From NCBI RefSeq assembly GCF_000178855.1, contig NZ_ADVG01000001.1:744001-808000 (forward strand): a stretch of 64,000 nucleotides of DNA. The letters are read 5' to 3'. The stretch comes from Ktedonobacter racemifer DSM 44963 (GTDB taxonomy: Bacteria > Chloroflexota > Ktedonobacteria > Ktedonobacterales > Ktedonobacteraceae). The notes under the pieces were generated by a model, which saw only the letters and a program-made list of their open reading frames with translations, was not told where the DNA came from and did no database searches. This document shows, piece after piece, positions 8,757 through 16,986 of the stretch. Position numbers and translations under genes: made by a program. Within the stretch, counting starts at the first letter, position 1; the number at the start of each line of letters is the position of its first letter.

Positions 8757-9022
8757 CCTCCTATTGCTAGGGTAATGGTTGCCTCGACAAGGATAGAGGG
8801 CGGTACTTTTCCCTGAGCACTGCATAAAACCCCGTTTTGCCGTTTAACCCAGGAATTCTAGAGCTACAGGCTGGCACGCACCCGTAGGTAGGAACTTGAA
8901 CACTTTACCTCTATCGTAGCCCGATAGCTTTGATGATTGTATCCATCAGCTCTGGCTGAGTCTGGTCAGGTCCAGACTCGCTTTCACAAGCCCCTGCCTT
9001 TAGACATGGGGTACCTGACTTA
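8757..9022 (-). ncRNA. Candidate omega RNA of IscB
   Basis: IscB omega RNAs are encoded just upstream of iscB with the guide at the 5' end. This non-coding stretch is dense in hairpins on the minus strand: a CCCC...GGGG stem near the 5' end, a perfect 8-bp stem GAGTCTGG/CCAGACTC (8958-8979), CTATCG/CGATAG (8914-8930) and several smaller ones, ending at the iscB ribosome-binding site. The guide should lie just beyond about 9022, in flanking DNA. Exact ends and guide are inferred. Confidence 0.65.
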
Positions 9023-9241
9023 CATATTCCTCTATACACATCTAACGTACAACTCAGGCTTTTTTATCACCCTCTGCCCGCTACACAATACAGTAGTAAA
9101 AACCTTACTTAAACTACCAAAGGTAGATATAGGACAAATGACACTTGCAAGAGCCAAAAGTGATACTCATACTTTTCTCAAAGACTCTACAAAAAGTCGT
9201 GATGTGCATTGGCAGTCATAGACTATCAGAAAGGACAAAGG

Positions 9242-9772
9242 ATGATGTCACGCCTATATTCTCTCCGCCTTGCCAGCTTGATCGGACTCTTGGGCTCTGG
9301 ACTTGTAATCATTGGATTCTTCTTGCCGGCTCGCTTTGTTACAGTGATATTCCACCTACAGCCGCCATTATATTCAACAGATTCGTTTTGGAGCATGCTC
9401 GTTAATACAGTAACTGGTGGTACCATACATGATTTGTCTTCGGAAATGGCAATCGGATCATTTTTGCTCTCTATTCTCGTTCCGCTATTGACCTTTCTTA
9501 CCGGGCTTTTCGGTAAAAGGAAGCGTGCCATTTTCATCCTCAGCTTGATATTTGCCACCCTGGGGCTCCTAGAATTTCTAGCCTCTTCGCTACTTCTCCT
9601 ATCCTTCTCGTTCCCTCATACCGGGACCGAGATCCATACTTCTGGTCCTGGCTTCTGGCTGATGCTTATCGGCTTTCCTATATGTATTGGGAGTAGCATC
9701 GCCCACATTGTGCTCTTCACGCCACATGGAGCGAACTTTCAGTCTAACGCTGGTCTACCTGGCCCTGTATGA
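9242..9772 (+). CDS. Hypothetical four-helix membrane protein
   Basis: About 176 residues with four clear membrane segments (LASLIGLLGSGLVIIGFFLP; a segment from FLLSILVPLLTFLTGLF; FILSLIFATLGLLEFLASSLLLL; FWLMLIGFPICIGSSIAHIVLF). No conserved catalytic motif was seen. The ATG at 9242 is preferred because AAAGGACAAAGG lies directly upstream. The gene is alone and is followed by two hairpins. Not recognised as a named family. Confidence 0.6.
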   Translation: MMSRLYSLRLASLIGLLGSGLVIIGFFLPARFVTVIFHLQPPLYSTDSFWSMLVNTVTGGTIHDLSSEMAIGSFLLSILVPLLTFLTGLFGKRKRAIFILSLIFATLGLLEFLASSLLLLSFSFPHTGTEIHTSGPGFWLMLIGFPICIGSSIAHIVLFTPHGANFQSNAGLPGPV

Positions 9773-9780
9773 GATAGGTG

Positions 9781-9853
9781 GGGGCACTCGCTCTTTCTCC
9801 AACGTGCCCCCTCTTCACACTAGTCTGGAGGAAACGCCTATGATTTCCTCCAG
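9781..9853 (+). terminator. Two tandem hairpins
   Basis: GGGGCAC (9781-9787) pairs with GTGCCCC, followed by CTGGAGGAAA (9825-9834) with TTTCCTCCAG (9844-9853). They lie directly after the membrane-protein gene and before the aldehyde dehydrogenase promoter region. Confidence 0.6.
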
Positions 9854-9973
9854 GCTGGTCGTTGATCTATGACGTGGCATATAATAAAAGATCTCTATTC
9901 AGAAAATCCAGTAATCACACTTAGATATACGCAGTCGTATGTGCTTCGCACAGAAGAGAAGGAGGGGACACTC

Positions 9974-11719
9974 ATGTCCACACTCACACCGGCTGGTTCG
10001 CCACAATTTCCCACCATCGCCGACAAGGTCTCAACCCATGAGGAGATGGATCAGGCCATCCACGCACTACAGGAGCACAAGGACACCTGGGTCGCGACTA
10101 CGCTCCAGCAGCGTGTCTCCCTCCTCACAGAATTAATTCAGAACATTGCCGCTCTCGCGCCACGCTGGGTTGAGGCCTGTAGTCAGGCCAAGCATCTCTC
10201 GCCTCAGTTGACCGGCGAGGAGTGGAGCATGGGCCCCTGGCCCATTCTGCGCAACCTGCGCCTACTACGCCAATCCCTGTTAGATATCGAGGCCTTTGGT
10301 CGCCCACGCATCCCCGGTCCCGTCACAACTCGCGATAACGGACAGGTGGTGGCCCAGGTCTTCCCCACAAATAATTATGATCGCATCTTCTTTACAAACA
10401 TGACCGCCGAGATCTGGATGGAGCCAGGCGTGAGCGCCGAAACCCTCCCACAGACACAGGCCCTTATTTATCAGGAAGGCCAAGCCCAGCAGTCAGGCAT
10501 GGTAGCTCTTGTGCTGGGCGCGGGCAATGTCTCCTCTATCGCGCCTACAGATGTGCTCTATAAGCTTTTGGTGGAGAACCAGGTTGTCCTGCTCAAGATG
10601 AATCCGGTCAACGCCTATCTGGGACCCCTGATTGAAGAGAGCTTTCAGCCACTTGTCAAGCGAGGCTTTCTGCGTGTGACCTATGGCGGAGCCGAGGAGG
10701 GTTCATATCTCTGCGATCATCCCGGCATTGAAGAAATTCACGTCACCGGTTCCGATAAGACCTTTGATGCCATCGTCTTTGGCCCTGGCAGCGAGGGAGC
10801 GCGGCGCAAGGCGGAGAAGCAGCCCTTACGCACAAAACGTGTCACAGGCGAGCTAGGCAATGTCAGTCCCGTCATCGTCGTCCCTGGTCCCTGGAGCGAG
10901 GCTGATCTGCGCTACCAGGCCGAGCATATTTTCTCGATGCTCACTACCAATGCTGGCTTCAACTGCAATGCAACACGTGTGATTATTACGCATAAAGGAT
11001 GGGGCCAGCGCGAGGCTCTTTTAAACAAGCTGCGCGAGCTGATGGCGGCCCAACCTGCACGCCAGGCCTACTATCCAGGCGCGCAGCAGCGTATGCAGGG
11101 CTTTGTTGAGGCCCATCCTCAGGCCGAGCGCTTTGGGGCGACGGACAACGGCAATCTTCCCTGGACGTTGATTGCCGATGTCGATCCTACGGCTGAAAAT
11201 GATATCTGCTTTACCACGGAGGCCTTCTGTAGCCTCTTCGCGGAGACGGCCCTGGAGGCCGACGGTGTGGTTGACTACATCCAGAAGGCCGTCAATTTCG
11301 CCAATGAGGATCTCTGGGGGACACTCAACGTCACGCTGCTTGCCCATCCCAAATCGCTCAAAGATCCCGCCGTCTCCACGGCTGTGGAGCAAGCCATCGC
11401 CGATCTGCGCTATGGAACGGTCAGCCTGAACTACTGGGCTGGCACCAGCTTTACGCTGGGCAGCACGACCTGGGGCGCATATCCCGGCCACACCATCGAT
11501 GATATCCAGTCTGGCGTTGGCGTTGTACATAACACATACATGTTCTCGCACCCACAGAAAAGCGTGGTACGCGCTCCCTTCAAAAGCACGCCCACGCCTC
11601 CCTGGTTCGCGACCAGGGGCCAGGTCCTTACCAAAACCTTTCCACTACTCGCAGACTTTGAGGCCCAGCCCTCTCCCTGGAAGGTTCCCTCCATCGTGCT
11701 CGCGGCGCTTGGCCGCTAG
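9974..11719 (+). CDS. Aldehyde dehydrogenase superfamily protein
   Basis: A 581-residue NAD(P)-dependent aldehyde dehydrogenase-like enzyme. The general base Glu293 lies in GELGNVSP and the nucleophile Cys331 in TTNAGFNCNATRV, replacing the usual GQxC context; the cofactor segment around VVLLKMNPVNA is also recognisable. It is longer than the usual 480-500 residues because of about 80 extra N-terminal residues. The ATG at 9974 is chosen because AAGGAGGGG precedes it; upstream residues look non-coding. It overlaps the convergent HdeD-like gene by four bases. Substrate unknown. Confidence 0.85.
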   Translation: MSTLTPAGSPQFPTIADKVSTHEEMDQAIHALQEHKDTWVATTLQQRVSLLTELIQNIAALAPRWVEACSQAKHLSPQLTGEEWSMGPWPILRNLRLLRQSLLDIEAFGRPRIPGPVTTRDNGQVVAQVFPTNNYDRIFFTNMTAEIWMEPGVSAETLPQTQALIYQEGQAQQSGMVALVLGAGNVSSIAPTDVLYKLLVENQVVLLKMNPVNAYLGPLIEESFQPLVKRGFLRVTYGGAEEGSYLCDHPGIEEIHVTGSDKTFDAIVFGPGSEGARRKAEKQPLRTKRVTGELGNVSPVIVVPGPWSEADLRYQAEHIFSMLTTNAGFNCNATRVIITHKGWGQREALLNKLRELMAAQPARQAYYPGAQQRMQGFVEAHPQAERFGATDNGNLPWTLIADVDPTAENDICFTTEAFCSLFAETALEADGVVDYIQKAVNFANEDLWGTLNVTLLAHPKSLKDPAVSTAVEQAIADLRYGTVSLNYWAGTSFTLGSTTWGAYPGHTIDDIQSGVGVVHNTYMFSHPQKSVVRAPFKSTPTPPWFATRGQVLTKTFPLLADFEAQPSPWKVPSIVLAALGR

Positions 11720-12309
11720 TCATAGCCATGGCGTGGTGGTGCCTCCTGAGGCACCGCCTCGCGTGTCCTCGCTGGCTGCAAGGCCTGGAAAAACGTCAAG
11801 ATGCCATACACAATGGCGTAGAGACCAATAAAGCGCACATCTGTAACCACATTTGGCGAACTCTTCAGCAGCAGATAGCCGCCTATGATCAAGGAAAACA
11901 CCGCCGGGAGCAGCGAAAGCCAGTCAGTACGGAGACTACGCGTACGGAAGAAGGCGAGCATTTGCGTGACACCGACGATAATAGCCCAGATGGCAAAGGC
12001 ATAGATGAGCGTTATCTTGGTGAGTCCAGGCGCAAAGATGATCAGGCCCGCGATAACCAGGCCCGCGACACCACTCAAGGCGATCAGCCACCAGCGAGGA
12101 TTCTGCCTTCTCTTACTGATGCCAATTGCCAGTGCGGCGATCCCATCGATGATGCCCAGCGTGGCAAAGGCGGCAAGAAACAGGAAGAAGGAGATTCGTG
12201 GCATAAGAGCGAGCACAATGCCAAAGACGACAATCATGATCCCACGGAACACCAGCCATAAACGCCTCTGCCAGGTCATGGGTTCAGCGTGTGCCCTTCC
12301 TGGACGCAT
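11716..12309 (-). CDS. HdeD-like (DUF308) membrane protein
   Basis: A 197-residue protein with six hydrophobic helices in three repeating pairs, typical of DUF308/HdeD. The pattern RGIMIVVFGIVLALMP followed by short polar loops such as ISKRRQNPRW is characteristic. Family members are linked to acid or general stress, but the molecular role is unknown. An alternative start is Met11 (12279), as the first ATG lacks a clear ribosome-binding site. The C-terminal 20 residues are polar and charged. Confidence 0.8.
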   Translation of the reverse strand: MRPGRAHAEPMTWQRRLWLVFRGIMIVVFGIVLALMPRISFFLFLAAFATLGIIDGIAALAIGISKRRQNPRWWLIALSGVAGLVIAGLIIFAPGLTKITLIYAFAIWAIIVGVTQMLAFFRTRSLRTDWLSLLPAVFSLIIGGYLLLKSSPNVVTDVRFIGLYAIVYGILTFFQALQPARTREAVPQEAPPRHGYD

Positions 12310-12445
12310 AATAGTTGATCAAAGCATAACCATCTATTGCAATGATTATCCTTCTCACTTTAACCTACGCCTGTTTACCAAACAGCGGACTAGGCGGGAG
12401 GATGCACTACGAGCATCCTATGCACCTCTCTCTACTGAGAGATGT

Positions 12446-13915
12446 TCACTCGTGAGATGATTCCAGGAACATCTCTGGGGGATCCCAGAAGCTCAACTGG
12501 ACGGGAGGCCCGGCATCCTGGATCCTCTGCTGATTCTGCTGTTTCCACGCTTCATGCCGCGTCATGAGGAGCGCCTTGACCTCCGAGGTCGAGCGACATG
12601 CCGCCAGTTTCCGATCCCCCCAGCGTCCCGCGAGCGTCTGTGCGGCTTTGCGGTCGGCCTGGTCTGCGTAACCACAGACCAGGCACTTGAAGGTTTTCTG
12701 GTTCGGCCGATTAGCGCGATCGACATAATGGCAGCGGGGGCATTCCTGAGAGGAATAGGCGGCTCGGACCGTGTGGGCTGCCATGCCCTGTTTGGCGGCG
12801 GCCCAGGCCAGCTGCTCTGGGATATGCCCCAGGTGAGAAGCATACAGATAACTGTTCATCACCCTTGCTTTGAAGCGCATCGAGGCCACATTGAGGTCCT
12901 CATAAATGAGTCTGGCATCTCGATGATCTTTGACCAACGCATTGACCGCCCGGTTGATCTCTTGCTTGACGTGACGGCTCAAGCGTTGCGACGTTTCAGA
13001 ACTTGTCGAAGGAAGCTTGCCCTTTGGGACGCCTTTCTTTTCCAGACAGGCTCGCAGTTTCGCCTTGCGGCGACGCTTTTCCCGATCGTGCTTGTGCTGT
13101 CGGGCCATCTTGCCATGAAAACTGCCATACGCTTTATTGGTGGAGGTCGTGAGGAAATGGGCAATGCCCACATCGACGCCTACTGTAGGGGCGTCAGGCT
13201 TGGTTTGAAGAGGAACGTCCTCGTCAAAGGAGAGCGTCAGCCACCAGACTCCATTGCGCTTGTGAAGTGTTGTGGATGCATTGAGCGTGCGGCCTTCGAG
13301 TGCTCGTTTGTGATAGGAGGCGAGTTTGACTGGGACTCGAAGCGGATTCCCGACATCTAAGGTGGACACGCGCAGCCAGTAGTCGAACGTGGAGTCCTCC
13401 GACTTCTCGAGCACCACCACGTTGACATTGGCTTGGATGACTGGCACACGCAGCACAGGGAGATCCCATTCGGTCCAGGTCGGTTCGCGGCGTTTGAAGG
13501 CGGACATCCGGCCTTCCGCCTGAGCCTTGGCCTTAGCCTGAGCGTAATCAGCCACATCTTCCAGGTATGCCTGATAGGCGTTCGCTCGATTCGTGCGAAC
13601 GCTTTTGGCAATGCCTGCGGCTTGCTGTATTGCCACTCGATGCAAGCGGTCGGAAAGATCGGTTTTGAAGACGGTTTCTTGGTACTTGTCCGGGCTTGTC
13701 TCGGCCTCGCAAAACAGGGTGGTGTACTGTTGGCACAGCGGCAAGTAAACCGCCACAAGCTGATCGAGCGCCTCAAGTTTGCCAGGATTGGCCTCAATGA
13801 GACGGATATGGGTCACCGCTCGAGTGATGGTCTGCTTCGTCTTCTTTTTGCGCTTGCGCTTTTTTTTCTCATCAAGCGAGGCTTTTTGGGGCTTCTTGCT
13901 CACGAGCGGGTCCAT
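12446..13915 (-). CDS. tnpB: IS607 TnpB, RNA-guided nuclease
   Basis: A 489-residue TnpB, close relative of Cas12 ancestors. The very basic start (KKKRKRKKKTKQTITR) is followed by the Wed/Rec region, then RuvC-I with Asp248 (VGVDVGIAHFL), RuvC-II with Glu339 (LIYEDLN), a zinc finger of CPRC (392-395) and CLVC (411-414), and RuvC-III Asp421 (ADQADRKAA). The catalytic triad is complete, with Arg-Lys-Ala-Ala in place of the common Asn-Ala-Ala. It overlaps tnpA by 44 bases. The guide RNA (reRNA) is expected from the 3' end of this gene outward, around 12310-12600. Known role: cuts the donor joint so the element is retained. Confidence 0.92.
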   Translation of the reverse strand: MDPLVSKKPQKASLDEKKKRKRKKKTKQTITRAVTHIRLIEANPGKLEALDQLVAVYLPLCQQYTTLFCEAETSPDKYQETVFKTDLSDRLHRVAIQQAAGIAKSVRTNRANAYQAYLEDVADYAQAKAKAQAEGRMSAFKRREPTWTEWDLPVLRVPVIQANVNVVVLEKSEDSTFDYWLRVSTLDVGNPLRVPVKLASYHKRALEGRTLNASTTLHKRNGVWWLTLSFDEDVPLQTKPDAPTVGVDVGIAHFLTTSTNKAYGSFHGKMARQHKHDREKRRRKAKLRACLEKKGVPKGKLPSTSSETSQRLSRHVKQEINRAVNALVKDHRDARLIYEDLNVASMRFKARVMNSYLYASHLGHIPEQLAWAAAKQGMAAHTVRAAYSSQECPRCHYVDRANRPNQKTFKCLVCGYADQADRKAAQTLAGRWGDRKLAACRSTSEVKALLMTRHEAWKQQNQQRIQDAGPPVQLSFWDPPEMFLESSHE

Positions 13916-14480
13916 TCTGCTGCAAAGCCGCTAGCACTTGTTCCGTCTTGCGTTTGGCTTGTCTGCGACCATAAAGACGAGCGCAAAACGAGGGAATGAT
14001 GCTGATAAAATCGCCCATGAGATCATCTTCGGCGGTATCAGCGGTGTTGACGATGACCAGTTTCCGTCCTTGCATAGCCAACAAGGTCTGAATATAGGCC
14101 ACGCCAAAGCGAGAAGCGCGATCTTTGTGTTCAACCACGATCTGCCCGATTTTGGGATCTGCCAGCAGCGCCAGAAACTTGGGCCGCTGATCGTTGATGC
14201 CACTGCCGCACTCTTTGACGACTTTGCTGACCGACCAGCCTTGGGCATTGCACCAGGTCACCAGCCGCTCGGCTTGCCTTTCCAGATTGTCTTTGTTTTC
14301 GCTGCTTGAAACACGAGCATACACAGCGACGGCGTGGACCGGAACCGAGCGAAGCTCTGGCGGATCAATGATCACGGTGCCGGTGGGCAATTGATAGCCG
14401 GGAATCTGGCCGCGTTTCCACATACGCCAGGCGCTGTTATAACTGATCCCAATCTTCTTGGCATAACTCGATAACTTCAT
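13872..14480 (-). CDS. tnpA: IS607 TnpA serine recombinase
   Basis: A 202-residue transposase with an N-terminal MerR-like helix-turn-helix (LSSYAKKIGISYNSAWRMWKR) and a small serine-recombinase catalytic domain. The nucleophile is Ser58 in VYARVSSSENK; DRASRFG carries conserved arginines. This domain order, DNA-binding part first, is diagnostic of IS607. Complete length. Its 3' end overlaps tnpB. Confidence 0.92.
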   Translation of the reverse strand: MKLSSYAKKIGISYNSAWRMWKRGQIPGYQLPTGTVIIDPPELRSVPVHAVAVYARVSSSENKDNLERQAERLVTWCNAQGWSVSKVVKECGSGINDQRPKFLALLADPKIGQIVVEHKDRASRFGVAYIQTLLAMQGRKLVIVNTADTAEDDLMGDFISIIPSFCARLYGRRQAKRKTEQVLAALQQNGPAREQEAPKSLA

Positions 14481-14625
14481 ACATCCAAGTATACTCTATC
14501 TGCTTGAGATATGCAAGAGATGATGATACTTTGTGATGGTTGCTTATACGAAATGGATACTTCGCCGTAACATGCTTACCTCCGTTTACTACGCAAAAAC
14601 TCCGGCCTCTTGCTTTCCTCCATCA

Positions 14626-15594
14626 TCAACTATCCTTGCGCTGCTCTGATGTTTCATCAGGTTTGATCAGCAAGACGGGGAGAGGCGTTTTTTGCAGAAT
14701 ATGTTCCGCGACGCTGCCCATAATAAAACGCCGCTTCCCTCCGCGCCCCGAAGTCGTCATCGCGATCAGGTTATGTGGGGCCGCGGCTCCGTCGCCTGAC
14801 GCGGCGATATGGACCAGGGTTGGTGCGACCTGCTCATCACTGTATACTGAGAATTTGATCTCAAGCTGGAAGGTTGATGCCAGGCCACCTCGTAAACGTC
14901 CAGCCAGGTCTTGCAGATACCGCTCTGCCTCCTCGCGTGCTTGCCCATGCTGCTCGTCTGTATGGTGGGCTGATGGCTTTATGATTTGGACCAGGTGGAG
15001 TGAACCGACGCCCGCACCGCTGAGCGCTGCTACAAGCAAGCCCACGGGGACTATAGCCTCCTCGGCCTGCGGTGAACCATCCAACGGCACCAGGGCATGA
15101 ATCGGTGTCGCCAATTCTGAGACCTGTTCGTCCTGTTCCGGCTTCTGCACACGGTGGACCAGGACTGGTATCGGAGAATTCCAGGCAATCTTCTGCGCCA
15201 CGCTCCCCAGGACCAGGCGCGCCAGGCCGCCTCGCCCATGACTTCCCATCACGACAATTTCCATATGGTGACTGGTGATAAAATTCAGGATGGCGTCTGG
15301 AATCGCCAGTTCGGCCCGCACCTCTTTCACCACATTGAGACCTGCCAGGAGAGGAGAGCTCGCGATTTTGTCCAGATAGGCATGATCCCCCTTCATCTCC
15401 AGATCCGTCATTTCCGCCAGGTCGGCGGGTACGAAAACGCCCGCGACAGAGGTCGACGCATATGTATATTCCTGGTTGGCTATACGCAAAAGGTAGAGTG
15501 TTCCATCCACAGCCCGGGCGAGCCTGGCCGCCAGCACCAACGCCTGCTCAGAACACGCTGAGCCATCCAGTGGCACAAGAATCTGCTGAAACAT
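14626..15594 (-). CDS. Tandem-domain universal stress protein
   Basis: About 322 residues with two UspA domains in tandem. Each opens with a LVPLDGS strand (residues about 6 and 170) and ends with the ATP-binding loop G-x2-G-x9-G-S: GSHGRGGLARLVLGS in the first half and SGRGGKRRFIMGS in the second. Both copies therefore look able to bind ATP. Cytoplasmic stress role inferred from family. The ATG at 15594 is preferred over 15621 because GGAGGGAG precedes it with good spacing and the protein then starts with the first beta strand. Confidence 0.9.
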   Translation of the reverse strand: MFQQILVPLDGSACSEQALVLAARLARAVDGTLYLLRIANQEYTYASTSVAGVFVPADLAEMTDLEMKGDHAYLDKIASSPLLAGLNVVKEVRAELAIPDAILNFITSHHMEIVVMGSHGRGGLARLVLGSVAQKIAWNSPIPVLVHRVQKPEQDEQVSELATPIHALVPLDGSPQAEEAIVPVGLLVAALSGAGVGSLHLVQIIKPSAHHTDEQHGQAREEAERYLQDLAGRLRGGLASTFQLEIKFSVYSDEQVAPTLVHIAASGDGAAAPHNLIAMTTSGRGGKRRFIMGSVAEHILQKTPLPVLLIKPDETSEQRKDS

Positions 15595-15654
15595 GCACTT
15601 ACACTCCCTCCTCATATTCATAGATACGCTACCTAATCAGCATACTCTTATAGG

Positions 15655-15714
15655 GTAAGGGCGATGGGGGTGCGGCATGGACAATTGTCCATGCCGCACC
15701 CCCATCGCCCTTAC
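15655..15714 (-). terminator. 60-bp perfect palindrome after the PQQ-propeller gene
   Basis: Arms 15655-15684 and 15685-15714 are perfectly complementary with no unpaired spacer (a few bases must form the loop). It terminates the minus-strand gene ending at 15763 and lies just upstream of the universal stress gene. Confidence 0.85.
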
Positions 15715-15762
15715 CTTTTATTCTGCGTTCTAATTTAAAAAAACACTTGTCAAAACTCAAAC

Positions 15763-16971
15763 TCACGCCACCACGACGATGGCGGTATACTGCGCGCCTC
15801 CACGCGAACGCGCACTCAGGAGGAGCTTCCCCTGCGTATCAAGCACATCAATGCCGTTCTCGCGATCTACATATATCTTGCCGTGCTGTACGCTTACTGA
15901 GTCTATCGCGACCCTGGTCTGGGGTGTGTACACCCAGTTGATGCGTCCAGTCTCTGTAGCGAGAGAGAACACGCTGTGCGCTCGCGGTGTTCCTGTTTCG
16001 TCAGACGCAACATTACCGGTGACATACACCTGCACGCCCTCTACCCGGGGTGCCTTCCCTGTGAAACCTATATCCACGCTCTGCCAGAGCAGTTTCCCAT
16101 CACTTGCGGCGTAGGCCGTGATCCCTTTGCCCGTCGCGCCAGCATAGATAACACCACCAGCCAGACTGACATCGCGCACCTCGCCCGCCTGCCCTACTTC
16201 CCACTCAACCCTTCCCGTACTGGCATCAAACGCGTAGAGCGTGCTCGCCTCTTTGCCAGGAGAAACACTGAAGAGCATATCTCCTGCTCGGTGAGACTGG
16301 GTCAAAGGCTGCGCTCTCTGGACCTGCACCTGCCAGCGTAGGGCACCCGAAGGCAAACTATAGGCCGCGAGCGTTCCACTACCAGCGATATATAACATAT
16401 CTCCATCAAGGGTAAACTCGCGGATACCTCGGGTCCCGATAGTCCGTGTCAGGTTCCCATCGCTGAGGCGCAAGACATAGATGGAGTTCTCTCCCGCTAC
16501 ATACAGTTCGTTGCCTCGAGTCTCCGCTCTGCTAGTGCGTGTGATATCCAGTTGCCCGGCGACATTACTCTGCCAGCGCAACGCGCCCGTGCTTGCTTCC
16601 AGGGCATAGACGCCTCCCACACGAGTCTCGACAAAGACCGTGTTACGGCTGACGCTGACAATACTATCTGCCTGCGTGAGTTGTGTGTCAGGTTGCTTCA
16701 TCAGGTCAAGCTGATAAAGCCAGCGCACCCGACCCGTAGTCGGATCTATGCGCATGACCAGCCCGCCATTCTCCAGGTAGATTCCGGGAGGTGTTGGCTG
16801 CTCAAGGGTGGCTGGGCTGGCATGAGAGGCTTGAAAAAAGGCCTCGGGATCTTGTTGTACCCTGAGCAGAACCACCAGCGCGAGCACGCTCAATATAAGC
16901 GTGCCCACAATTAAGCAGGTGGCAAGCAACGCAAAGAGCGTCCGCGCACGCTCCGATCTGAACCTGGGCAT
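15763..16971 (-). CDS. Membrane-anchored PQQ-like beta-propeller protein
   Basis: About 402 residues. One N-terminal membrane segment (LFALLATCLIVGTLILSVLALVVLLRV) is followed by a repetitive beta-propeller in which blades repeat patterns such as VYALEASTGALRWQSNV, LYAFDASTGRVEWEVG and AYAASDGKLLWQSV, as in BamB/PQQ-dehydrogenase-like repeats. No PQQ ligand cluster was evident, so a scaffold or binding role is more likely than catalysis. It is translated from the ATG at 16971 (GGGAG upstream), only 15 bases after the DUF2298 gene, so the two form an operon. Confidence 0.8.
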   Translation of the reverse strand: MPRFRSERARTLFALLATCLIVGTLILSVLALVVLLRVQQDPEAFFQASHASPATLEQPTPPGIYLENGGLVMRIDPTTGRVRWLYQLDLMKQPDTQLTQADSIVSVSRNTVFVETRVGGVYALEASTGALRWQSNVAGQLDITRTSRAETRGNELYVAGENSIYVLRLSDGNLTRTIGTRGIREFTLDGDMLYIAGSGTLAAYSLPSGALRWQVQVQRAQPLTQSHRAGDMLFSVSPGKEASTLYAFDASTGRVEWEVGQAGEVRDVSLAGGVIYAGATGKGITAYAASDGKLLWQSVDIGFTGKAPRVEGVQVYVTGNVASDETGTPRAHSVFSLATETGRINWVYTPQTRVAIDSVSVQHGKIYVDRENGIDVLDTQGKLLLSARSRGGAQYTAIVVVA

Positions 16972-16986
16972 GACAGTCACCACTCC

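Larger units (their letters stand above)
7438..9022 (-). mobile_element. IscB element (IS200/IS605-like, no tnpA)
   Basis: The unit consists of a structured upstream region (likely omega RNA), the iscB gene, and end hairpins. The 3' end has the inverted repeat GCGCCATGC...GCATGGCGC (7438-7446/7477-7485) enclosing GTCTTTAGACATGGGG. The other end contains a closely related stretch, CCTTTAGACATGGGGTACC near 8998-9015, which supports these as the two ends of one element. No Y1 transposase is present, so it is non-autonomous or domesticated. End coordinates are approximate. Confidence 0.7.
12310..14520 (-). mobile_element. IS607-family insertion sequence
   Basis: Contains an overlapping serine-recombinase tnpA and a tnpB in the standard IS607 order. 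IS607 elements have no terminal inverted repeats, so the ends given are only limits set by neighbouring genes. Both genes appear intact, so the element may be active. Confidence 0.8.

Noticed and set aside
11021..11551. 176-residue minus-strand frame
   Set aside because: Antisense shadow of the aldehyde dehydrogenase; no motif or start signal.
12554..13360. 268-residue plus-strand frame
   Set aside because: Antisense shadow of IS607 tnpB, whose RuvC and zinc-finger motifs are complete.
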